Position numbers and translations under genes: made by a program. DNA of 64,000 bases. Source: Micractinium sp. NFX-FRZ. Taxonomy: Eukaryota; Chlorophyta; Trebouxiophyceae; Chlorellales; Chlorellaceae. The stretch spans positions 186,001 to 250,000 of the forward strand of contig JAPTJF010000007.1 of assembly GCA_029339195.1 (NCBI GenBank), in the 5' to 3' direction. Below, piece after piece: positions 36,501 to 45,541 of this stretch (position 1 is its first letter; each line of letters opens with the position of its first letter). The notes below the pieces were generated by a model that worked only from the letters and a program-made list of their open reading frames with translations, made no database searches and was not told where the DNA came from.

Positions 36501-37898
36501 CCCCTCCCCCTCTCTGTCTGCGCAGGAGCTGGGCGTGGAGATTGTGCTGCCCACCGACGTGATTGTGGCCGACAAGTTTGCCCCCGACGCCAACACCCAG
36601 ACCGTGGACGTCACCGCCATCCCCGACGGCTGGATGGTGGGTGGCAGTGCCAAGGGGGGAGGGGAGGGGAGGGGCGGTACTCCAGAAATGGCCATCCCTT
36701 CGTGTGCACGTTGCAATGCTGGGTGCTGCGGAGGAAGAGGGTCAAGCACCCTGCAGCAGCGGGGGGAGTAGTGGAGTCGGCGGCGGTCGAGCGGCGGTGA
36801 GTTGGCGCCAGCAGGGCGCGCGCCGGGCGACGCCCGCCCAGGCCCTTGCACCCCTCTGATGCCTAATGGTGCCTCCCCAACTTCTTCCGATGCATCTCTG
36901 GCATCACGTGCCTGTGTGTGTTCTGGCATTAGTGAACGCTCGCTCCACACCCCCCGCTCGCCCCCCACCGCTGCAGGGTCTGGATATTGGCCCCAAGTCC
37001 ATTGACCTGCTCAAGGACACCCTGAAGGGCGCCAAGACCGTGATTTGGAACGGACCCATGGGAGTCTTCGAGTTCGAGGCTTTCTCGCGAGTAAGCACCC
37101 CCCCCGCCCCCCTTTTTTTTTAAAGCAATATTTTAAAGCAGTAGTATGCATTGACCGCCCTGAGAGGCATGGGGGTTGTTGGGGATCGGGAGTTTGCCCG
37201 CCGTCATGACCACCGCTGGTTTTTTACCTTCTACCTGCCATTCCTGCTGCCCGCAGGGCACCTTTGCCATTGCCGACGAGCTCGCCGGCATGACCGACTG
37301 CATCACCATCATCGGCGGCGGCGACTCCGTGGCTGCCGTGGAGAAGGCCGGCGTGGCCGACAAGGTGGGGCGGGGGGTGAGGCATGGCGGGGTTCGGTAG
37401 GTGAGGGCTGCACTTGCCCGCACGACCCTGCAAGCACACGGCTGCTGGTGTCAACCGGTGTCCACACTCTGCCCACGCACCCGACCCCTCCGCTGCCCTC
37501 ACCCTGCGCCCTCCCCCCACCCGCCCCACCCCCCGCAGATGTCCCACATCTCCACCGGCGGCGGGGCCTCCCTGGAGCTGCTGGAGGGCAAGGTGCTGCC
37601 CGGTGAGTGACCGAGCCAAGCCAATGCTTTGAAGGAATGTTTTGTGCTGAACGCCACGGAATCCTCATAGCGTCAAGGTGTTGGGTTGAGGCCAGATGTG
37701 TGCAGGTCAAAGCCGGGGCCGCAGCCTGCTGTGCCTAGCTACCGGCAGCTAGCACAGCAGCAATGATGTGCCTAGCTGCCGCCGCCCATCTTGGCGCCGT
37801 TCCCTGGCTTTTCTGCACACCGCCACCCAACTGTCCCCTCCCCTCCCCTCACCCCGCCTTGCTCCCCTGCAGGCGTGGCTGCCCTCAACGAGGCCTGA
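33565..37898 (+). CDS. PGK1: Chloroplast phosphoglycerate kinase
   Basis: Thirteen exons (33565-33729, 33973-34015, 34367-34428, 34665-34757, 34986-35156, 35345-35433, 35600-35718, 35994-36220, 36526-36636, 36977-37090, 37257-37364, 37539-37602, 37873-37898) join perfectly in frame to 463 residues. PGK interconverts 1,3-bisphosphoglycerate + ADP and 3-phosphoglycerate + ATP, in the Calvin cycle and glycolysis. The first 70 or so residues are Ala/Arg/Gln-rich with few acids, typical of an algal stromal transit peptide. Mature motifs are all present: [77 protein letters not shown] and [14 protein letters not shown]. The N-domain Arg residues and the nucleotide-binding glycines look intact. Codons are strongly C-ended, as expected for a highly expressed gene here. 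Confidence 0.98.
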
Positions 37899-38059
37899 AG
37901 CGGAGGCGCCTGCACCGCCCGTGCGCCCGCCCAACTTCTCTCCTCTATGACCCTGGCTGCTGCTCTGGGTGAAGGCTACGTGGCAGCCTGTGCTGGTACG
38001 GGCTCCAACAACTGGCTCCATTGAGCTCAGCTGGGGCCCAACCACAGCTAGTGCTGGCT

Positions 38060-39310
38060 ACGCATGAGAGAGACGTGGCGGCGCCTGCCCGGGCGGCCGC
38101 CTGTTGTGCTCCAACACAATGAACCCTCTTCCCGTGCCTGCTCCCTTCCCCGCTCCCTCCCCACTGCCTCCACACAGCCCCCGCCCCCACTCCCCTCCTG
38201 CTTCTGCGCGCACTGAACAACAATTCACCAGTCCCCCGGTCCCCCCCTGCACTTTTTTTGCTGGCGCCCGCAACCGTGGCGGCGCACGCCCCCCCAGCCA
38301 GTTTTGCCCCCAAGGCCAGTGCCTGCCCGCACGCTTTAATTCCAGCTTTGATTTGTGTGTAAGGCGCATTGTCTTCTACTTTTGGCTGAATGGGGCACAG
38401 GATAGGCTGCAGCCGTGGCAGTGGCACAGCATGGCGGGAAGGCAAGCGGGGCCGGGAAGGCAGGCGGGCCTGTGGTAGGGCAGCCTCGCTGGCGGTGGTA
38501 GTGCCCACTGTGTGCAACGCCACGATGGGCAGGCAGCGCGCGCCGGCGATGTGCGCCCGCTTTCACCACGGTGTAGGGCCGGAGGGTTGACATACCGGGT
38601 GGACGCTCGTACCCCAGAGACTTGAAACGTGTCTTGTGTGCATCAAGTGTGAATACCAAGCAGCCGCCTAAGCGTCTCGCTGGTGGGGATTACTCCCGGT
38701 TTCAGCCGGCAGCGGCGGAGCGGGTTGAGGGGCTGGCGCCAGCAGGGCGCCCGGGCAGCCCCCTGCGGCCGCATTTACCAGGTCGTGGGGCCAGAGAGTT
38801 GACATACCGGGGTGACCCAGCAAGTCTCTGGGCACAGCCAGTGCAAAAGACGAGTGCCAAAGTGGGAGCGCAAGCGGGTGCATTGCTGGCGGGCGGTGAG
38901 AGCACAGCGCGGCACAGCGTGAAATGTGTCTTGTGTGCATCAAGTGTGAATAGCAAGCAGCCGCCTCAGTGTCTCGCTGGTGGGGATTACTCCCGGTTTC
39001 AGCCGGCTGACAGAGGTTGTCCACATGGCTTGACCAGGGAACGGGCAGGCTGGAGGCGTCCCTGAGCCGCGGGACCGCCGCCAGGTCAGCTCAACAGTCA
39101 GTTTCGGAGCTGAATCTCCCATAACCTGCAGGCAATTCGGGGACCTTCCTGTTGACACGACTGCTGCTGCGCTAGGCGAGGCACCAAGCATCGTTCTTGA
39201 ACCCAAGAGGGTGCCTGCAAAGCTCCCAGCGCCCTGGCAGCGATGTGCCCCTTCCGCAGCGGCCAGAGGCGTCCCAGCTGGCAGCGGAGGCAGCCGTCAG
39301 ACTCCGGGAA
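38060..39310 (-). mobile_element. Dispersed repeat, copy B (inverted relative to copy A)
   Basis: Reverse complement of copy A with the same order of landmarks. It begins on the left at CATGAGAGAGACG and includes AACTGGCTGGGG-type and GTGCCTGCAAAGCTCC-type blocks, ending near CCGTCAGACTCCGGG. It is about 500 bases longer than copy A because it contains a direct duplication (38624-39007) and extra sequence. Frameshifts between the copies show that any coding sequence has decayed. Part of one frame, with C-LRCQLGRLWPLRK and APSWVQERCLVP, is kept in both copies. It fills the space between PGK and the UBL/LRR gene. Confidence 0.72.
38624..39007. repeat. Direct repeat, about 85 bases, spaced about 297 bases
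   Basis: The block from GAAACGTGTCTTGTGTG to GGTTTCAGCCGGC (38624-38710) recurs at 38921-39007 with a handful of mismatches. A shorter block around GTTGACATACCGGG (38587 and 38799) also recurs. This indicates a tandem duplication of a unit of about 200-300 bases inside repeat copy B. Confidence 0.85.
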
Positions 39311-39572
39311 TGGTGCCAGGAGTGCTGCATTCGTATCAGCAGCCCGTTCGCGCCTCCAGCGACGCACCCCACCTGGGGTGGGCTACTTCCTGCGTCGGGG
39401 CCGGACAGGAGGGCGGCACGCTGCGGTGCGCACCGCCGCCACCCCCCGTGGCTGGCGCTCAGCGCCCTCGATGTCCGTTTCACGCTGCGCTGTGTACTAG
39501 TCAGTTATTGTAGCACTGACCGGTCCCTTTTGCCAGCCCCCATTTGCTGGTCGAGAGCGCCGATCCGCCGCG

Positions 39573-42500
39573 ATGGCCGCCCTGGTGGTCAAGCATGGGA
39601 AAGACACTCTGCAGCTCGAGTTTTCTCTCGACAGGCCGATCTCGGAGCTGCAGGAGCTGCTGGAAGAGAAGACAGGGCTGATGGTGCGCGCCGGCTGCCG
39701 CTCCCGCCGCCGCTGCCAGCCTCCCGCCTCTGCGCACCCGCGCCTCCTCCTGGGCTCTGCCTGCCCCGCCCTATCTGTCCAGCTCTGCTCCTAGAACGTA
39801 CCAGCATATTATACAACGTCACTCAACCGCAGGTGCGCAAACAGAAGCTGATGGCGGCAGGCAAGGTGCTGAGCGGGCGGGGCGGCAGCCTGGCAGCTGC
39901 AGGCGTCAAGCCGGGCGCCAAGCTCATGCTGCTGGCAGCAGCAGGCAGCGCCAGCACCGGGCAGGCAGCGCTGGAGGCCAGCCGGGCAGGCCGGCAGGAT
40001 GCTCTGGAAAAGGGGCGTGCAGCGCTTGCGGAGCGGGCGGCCCAAAAGGGCATCTCAGCAGTGGCAGCAGCGGCGGCGGGCGGCGCTGGCACAGCAATCA
40101 CTGCTGCCGGCATGCGGCAGCGGGCGGAGGCTTGGCAGAAAACCGGCATCGCCGCCCTGCGCGACCTGCGGCTGGCGGTTCTGCCTGCAGAGCTGTTCAG
40201 CATTGCAGCGGGAGTGCGTGTGCTGGATGCGGGAGGCAACCAGCTAGCGTCCCTTCCGCCCGCCATCACCTGCCTGACGGCCCTGCAGCGCCTGCGGCTC
40301 AGCCTGAACCGGCTGACGGATGAGGGCATGGCGTGGCCTGCGCTGGGCATGCTGAGGTCTCTGGCCATCCTGGCGGCGGATGACAACCTCCTGACGGCGC
40401 TGCCGCCGTGCGTGTCGGCGCTGGGCCGCCTGCAGAAGCTGAGCCTGAACGGCAACCAGATTGGTGAGGCAAGAGGGGTTGCCGGCGGGCAGGGGGGGCA
40501 TCTTTGCCGACTGGCTGGCGGGAGGGTGTGGTGGGGCAGTAAGTGGTCTCACAAGGTTTGCTTATCAGAGGTCCACTTTAGTAACATGCTGTCGTGTTGG
40601 TGCCAGTCAATTGCGAGTACTATGGGTGCAGGCCCCTCCAGTCAGGCAGGAACGTCAGTGCAGCGGCATGCGTAGAGCAGCCCTGCAGCAGCAGCAGCAC
40701 GCTTCTGTGCTGGCGGTCCGTCATTGCCCCGCCTCTGGGCCTCACCATACCAGCCCGCCCAGCCTGCCACCCTGTACCCCACATGCCACTCGCCCAGCCT
40801 GCCTCTGCCCACGCCTCGCAGCACGCCCACCCACGCCTGGCAGCATGCCCACCCACCCACCCACCCCTGCCCGCCTCCACCCTTGACTCCCCGCAGCCAG
40901 CCTGCCCGACAGCATCGGCACCCTGCAGCAGCTGCGTGCGCTGGCGCTGCGCGGCAACCGCCTCACGCGCCTGCCTGCGGGGCTGCAGGGCTGCACCCAG
41001 CTGGTGGAGCTGGATGCCCGGGACAACCAGCTGGCAGAGGTGCCACCTCAGCTGGGGCAGCTGGCCAGCCTGAAGCTGCTGCTGCTGGACAACAACAGGT
41101 GTGGGTGGGTTGTTGGGTGGGGTGGGGGTGGGGCCATATCTGGGCGCACTTTGGGGGCGAGGCAAGAGTGGTGCATGCTGGGGGAGGGCTTGCTGGGCTG
41201 GCTGCTGGCTCGCTGCCCTGCCTGGCTGAAGGGCTGGGGTGGGGTATCAGGCAGGGGCCAGGCTGGAGGGCGAGGCGAGAGTAATGTGAGCAAAGCGAGG
41301 GGCTGCTGGACAACAACAGGTGGTGGGGGGTGGGGGGGAGTGGAGGGGTGGGGGAGTTGAGGGGTGGGGGTGCAGGGCTTTGGCCAGGCTGGCGGCCAAG
41401 GCAAGAGGGTGGGGTGTGCTGGGGGAGAGGCTGCTGGGCTGGCGGCTGGCGGCGCGCTGCCCTGCCTGGCCAAGTGCTGTGACCACGCGTCTGCCTTCCA
41501 TGCCTGCGGTGACCTGTGCACCGCCCGTGCCTCTGTGTGTATTCCACGGACTGCCATGCCCAGCTTCTGCCTGCCCTACCCTGCCCAATCAACTCTCGAC
41601 CCTGCCTTGCCCCCCCGCCCTCCCTCCACCTTTTGTGCGCAGGCTCAAGGTCGTGCCGCCCGCCATCCTCATCCTGCCCCCCCGCCCTCCCTCCACCTTT
41701 TGTGCGCAGGCTCAAGGCCGTGCCCCCCGCCATCCTCACCGGCTGCTCCTCCCTCTCCACCCTGAGCCTGCACGGCAACCCCATCACTGCTGAGCAGCTG
41801 CGGGAGACACCCGGGTTTGCCCAGTTCGATGAGCGGCGGCGCGCAAAATACGACAAGCAGGTGTGGTATGAGTGGCCGCGCAGGGTGGGGAGGACCGGCT
41901 GCGTGCGTGGGAGCAGGGTATCGAGAGGGGTTTGCGGGTGGGCGCTGCTTCCCTTCAGCAGAAGGAGGTCTTTCTGGTCTGCTCAGTGTCATGAGCGGCG
42001 GCAAGGGAGTCAGGGCACCTTGGGGGAGTCGGGAGAAGGAGCAGCGGGAGGCCGGCCTGTGGGTGGGTGCGCTGCCGGTGTGCAGGCCTCGGCACAGGCA
42101 GAGGGAGGCGGAGCCACCGTAGCAGCAGCAGCGTGCACCAGTCGGTGACTTCTTGGCGCTCCCGCCAATGCTGCGCCAGCTGCCTTCACTGCCTGCACTG
42201 CTGCTGTTGCTGCTGCTGCTGTTGCAAGCTTCATGATGGTCGCCTGGCCGCGCTGTGCTTGCTGCCCAGCTGATGCCGCTGCCTGACACCCCGCTGCCGC
42301 CGTGACCTGCCCCGTGCCCCTTTCGGCCATACCCCCGTTCCCCCCAGCCAGCCCATTGCCGTCCGTGCCCCTGCCCCTTTGCCTCCCTCTTTGCCGCCTG
42401 CCCCGCAGGCGGACACGCGGGTGCTGCGCACTTTATCTCCACGAGATACTCCTGCTCAGCTCGTGCCTCTGCCTCACACCCCGCTTGCTGCCCCCCTGGC

Positions 42501-42665
42501 ATGCCCCCGGCCCTCTCCCCCACCCCCTGCGGTGCCTGACACTGCCCCCGCCCGTCTCTCCCTCCTTGCCTGCTTGCCTGCCCCCAGGTGGACATGCGGG
42601 TGCTGGCCACTGGGTTTGATGAGGGGGCAGACATCCACGAGTTCGAGCACTGGAACACGGATTGA
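39573..42665 (+). CDS. Ubiquitin-like domain plus leucine-rich repeat protein
   Basis: Exons 39573-39683, 39833-40463, 40897-41098, 41710-41860 and 42588-42665 give 390 residues in frame. Residues 1-75 form a ubiquitin-like domain (LQLEFSLDRPISELQELLEE, then KQKLMAAGKVL and GVKPGAKLMLL). An Ala-rich helical linker with EAWQKTGIAALRDL follows, then leucine-rich repeats of the plant/bacterial type, such as LDAGGNQLASLPPAI, LSLNGNQI, LALRGNRLTRLPAGL, LLLDNNRLKAVPPAIL and LSLHGNPIT. The end is FDERRRAKYDKQVDMRV and a short acidic tail. The layout and length match the plant LRR and ubiquitin-like domain protein family (At2g30105 type), whose function is not well known; a link to ubiquitin signalling is only suggested by the UBL. 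Three of its introns hold duplicates of exon edges. Confidence 0.87.
41609..41740 (+). repeat. 67-base tandem duplication across a 3' splice site
   Basis: Two nearly identical 67-base units contain the pyrimidine tract, TTTTGTGCGCAG and the first bases of exon 4 (GCTCAAGG). The acceptors are at 41642 and 41709. Only the second keeps the reading frame; using the first shifts the frame and ends in an early stop. Confidence 0.92.
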
Positions 42666-43288
42666 GGATATGCAAACACGGACTGACAGACTGGCAGTTC
42701 AGTCCAAGTGGTTGGGTGGGCAGCTTGGGGTCGGTCAGCACAGGAGCTGCGCCTGATCGGCTGGACCGGCCGGGAGTGCTTGTTTGTAGCGGCGGCGGCA
42801 GCAATGTCTGGGGGACGGCCCTGCCCGCCCTGACAATCGGGTTGCATCAGGGTTCCCTAAAACCCCGTTCCCACCCACACCCACCCTCGATTGACCCCTT
42901 TTGCCCACTTGCACTCCCCGCACATGTGCTCATCCCTTCATTGGTTTCACATGTTGTCATCAGTGCCCTGCTGTAACCCGGCCGGGGCACACCACGTGCC
43001 GACCGCCCCCTTCCAACAGCAGCAGCAGAGAACAGGCAGGCCCCAGCCCGTCGAGCATGCCCGCGCAGCGCCCTCACAAGTGCGGCACGCCGGCCATATC
43101 ATAATGGGCACAGGTTACAGCGGTGAGGTTGAAACATGATGGACAGGCAGGTGGACGCTGCGGGCGCTGCAGCCGCTGCAGCGCAGCATGATTCCTTGGT
43201 GTGTCTTGCGATCCCACTCTCCTGCTCGGCCGCTTTCTGCTCCTGCTGTACAGCTTACAGCTGTAATCGTGTGCATCCTAATAGGCGG
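42666..43288. other. Convergent intergenic region with possible poly(A) signals
   Basis: Lies between the stops of the UBL/LRR gene (+) and the 73-aa gene (-). TGTAA at 42972-42976 suits the + gene and TTACA at 43255-43259 (TGTAA on the - strand) lies 30 bases after the - gene stop. TGTAA is the usual green-algal poly(A) signal. No further gene seen. Confidence 0.5.
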
Positions 43289-44148
43289 TCACTGCTTGCC
43301 GCCCTCCTGCTCCGGCGCCTCCTCCTCCTGCGCGTCAATGTCGGCCTGCGCCTCGTGAAGCTGATCCAGGAAGTCTCCCGAGTATGAGAGAGCAGGGGCA
43401 ACAAGAAAAGCACGAGGATTCATTAACAAAACTGGATGCTCAAAGTTGTCTCCCATCGGCCGCTGACAGCAAGAGCTGGCGGGAACATGGCCCAGGCTGC
43501 CAGCGGGAGGCAGGAAGGAAGGAAAGAAGGCGTCTCGCAACTGGCATCGGGTTCCTTGGGCATCACCCTGTTGTACACATGTGCGGCAGCGAGCGGCTCG
43601 TGGCTGGCTCAGTAGCTCTGGGTAGATGCATGGCTGATTGAATGGAAGGAATCAAAAGGCCGATCACCTACCGACACCACCCCCAATAAGGCATCATGCC
43701 GCGTGGCAGCAGCACCATTGTACGTGCCTGGACATATGCCCCGCTCACCGGCATCATCGTCGTAAGGCATCACGCCATAAGACAGCAGCTCGTCGGTTTC
43801 CTCTCGGTTGAAGCCACCCTCGCCCTCCTCTTCACTGCATATGGAAGGAGAAGCAAACAAGAAAGAAGGACAACAGCGCATTGCGTTGCTCCTCTCAGCC
43901 TCCACTTGATGCAACATTTGGGAGGAAACAGAACAAGGCTACGGCTGGGCATGGGTTCAGGATGGCACCCATTGGGCACGCATTGTGCAGTGCTAGGGTT
44001 ATGGTCCCCAGGCCTCTGCCAGTGACAGCGCGAAAGTGCAGTAGAGGTCTTCAGACCTAACACGCCCACTCCCCAGCAGTAGTTGCGCCTCCGCTTACCC
44101 CTCCTCCTGATAGCCGTACTCCTCCTCATACTCATACTCGTCACTCAT
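43289..44148 (-). CDS. 73-aa acidic protein, unrecognised
   Basis: Three exons (44148-44099, 43834-43749, 43374-43289) with matching phases give 73 residues. The composition is strongly acidic: it starts MSDEYEYEEEYGYQEEG, continues ETDELLSYGVMPYDDDA and ends with DFLDQLHEAQADID and a Glu-rich tail. There is no membrane span or cysteine pattern. The block ELLSYGVMPYDDDA looks like a conserved binding motif in an otherwise disordered protein. It superficially resembles small acidic adaptors such as DSS1/Sem1, but lacks their tryptophan motifs, so I do not assign it. The third intron end is CGGGAG|ACTTCC, a less common acceptor. A TGTAA-type poly(A) signal lies 30 bases past the stop. Confidence 0.62.
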
Positions 44149-44245
44149 GTTGACACAGAAATGCCGATTGAAAATTCGACCTGTGAAGGAGGGGGTGTGG
44201 GTGGCGAAGTGACACGGGGAGTAGGCAGGCGAGGCTGCATGAGCT

Positions 44246-44276
44246 GGCCCATGGGGCGGGGCCCATGGGGCGGGGC
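44246..44276. promoter_or_regulatory. Duplicated GC-box-like element
   Basis: Two adjacent copies of GGCCCATGGGGCGGG lie about 100 bases upstream of the 73-aa gene start (- strand) and about 350 bases upstream of the doubtful + start at 44621. GGGGCGGGGC resembles a GC box. A promoter role is inference from position only. Confidence 0.35.
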
Positions 44277-44620
44277 AGTGGCAGCGGCGGGGCGCTGGGT
44301 GCAGCTGCAGCAGGCGCCGACGCGGGGCGGACAGCGGGAGGGTTGTTTCGCACGTTGCGCCGCGATCACCGAAGATCGCTGTAATGCTGGGGGGACGACC
44401 CTACAGGGCGGGGAGCGCACGAGACCTGTGAGGGTTTCCCCAAATCTTCGAGAACTCACCTCGAGCCTGCTGGCGGGAATTGGAGCCCTGCGTGCGTCGC
44501 AAGCGTGGTCCCCGCCGTTGGGGATGCGTTATCATTGCTGCCAGCATTGCGCCTCGCTGGCGCGAGACCGCCGCCGGTCGCGGCGGTACAGCAGGGGGAC
44601 TGAGCTAGCTTGGAGCCGCC

Positions 44621-45035
44621 ATGTCTCTGCTGATCTCCCTTGCCTCCTCCCGTCAATTCACCAGCATGTAAGTACCAGTAGGTACTGCTCGGGGCTGTTG
44701 ACAAGCACCCCTCCCTGCCTGCATCTCACGCCGATTCAAGGCGGCGCCTCGTTGTGTCGGACAGCAGCCGGATGACATGCCAAACTTTACCGATTTTTCC
44801 CGAGAGGCAGGGCCAGTCTGCTGCCAGCAACATCTTTGATTGTACCGGTTGCACGCCCGGAAAAGGGGATGGCGAATGCGTTTCACTCAAAGGCGGGCCC
44901 AGGGGAGCTGCCAGGCAGCGTGAAGACTGCAGCACCAGACCAAGCGTTCTGATGCATCGACCCCAGCCTTGGCCCTCTATCCGGTGTGCGCGCCAACCCC
45001 AACAGCTGAACTGGTCCTGTGTGATGAGCAGGTAA
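44621..45035 (+). CDS. Doubtful gene start (possible two exons)
   Basis: An ATG at 44621 in a GCCGCCATG context opens MSLLISLASSRQFTSM, which looks like a short organelle-targeting peptide, followed by a fitting donor (AT|GTAAGTACC). Joining to an AG at 44741 keeps a frame that reads RRLVVSDSSRMTCQTL and stays open to 45035. I cannot match the product to any family, and the acceptor (GATTCAAG) lacks the CTGCAG pattern seen in most genes here. It may be only part of a gene, or noise. Confidence 0.22.
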
Positions 45036-45541
45036 TGGGCAGCACTGGTGTGAGGACTTTGACATGGCAGGGTGTGCACACTTGCTCCTGCCAGGCCTGC
45101 CTTGGGCCCGGCCCAACGTCCATGCTAACTGCAAGTTCACAAGAGCAGAGAACTGCAGCGTTGCCCTGCCGTGGAGTGCAGAGCTGCCGTGCGCCCACCT
45201 CTTTTGGCATCAGAAGAGTCATGATGATGATCTCATCCCCCCGCAACATCAGCAAAGAGGGGCACATGTGCCGACGCACTGCCGGCCGCGCCACCTGTGC
45301 CAGGGCGCCGCCGCCCCTCGCTGGCAGTCAGCTCTGCCCTTCGGGGCGCCGCGGCGGCCTTCCTGCCAATGCAAGCTTGCATTAGTCAACCGCGCGCCTC
45401 GTGCCATTGCAAGCAGTCGAGCGCTTCCGCTTGTACTCGCGGCGGCGTGCCCTTCTTCTGCCAGCGGCACAATTCTCGTGTCCATTTAGTTCTTTACAGT
45501 ACAGGGATAGGGAAGCCGTGTCGCGAGAGCCAGGGCGCAGG

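Noticed and set aside
45199..45294. Minus-strand exon-like stretch reading SLLMLRGDEIIIMTLL, reminiscent of the Sm fold C-terminus (SmD2/LSm type)
   Set aside because: It has fitting splice-like borders, but I found no neighbouring exon with the Sm1 motif and no stop at the expected place. It could be chance or a fragment of a pseudogene.
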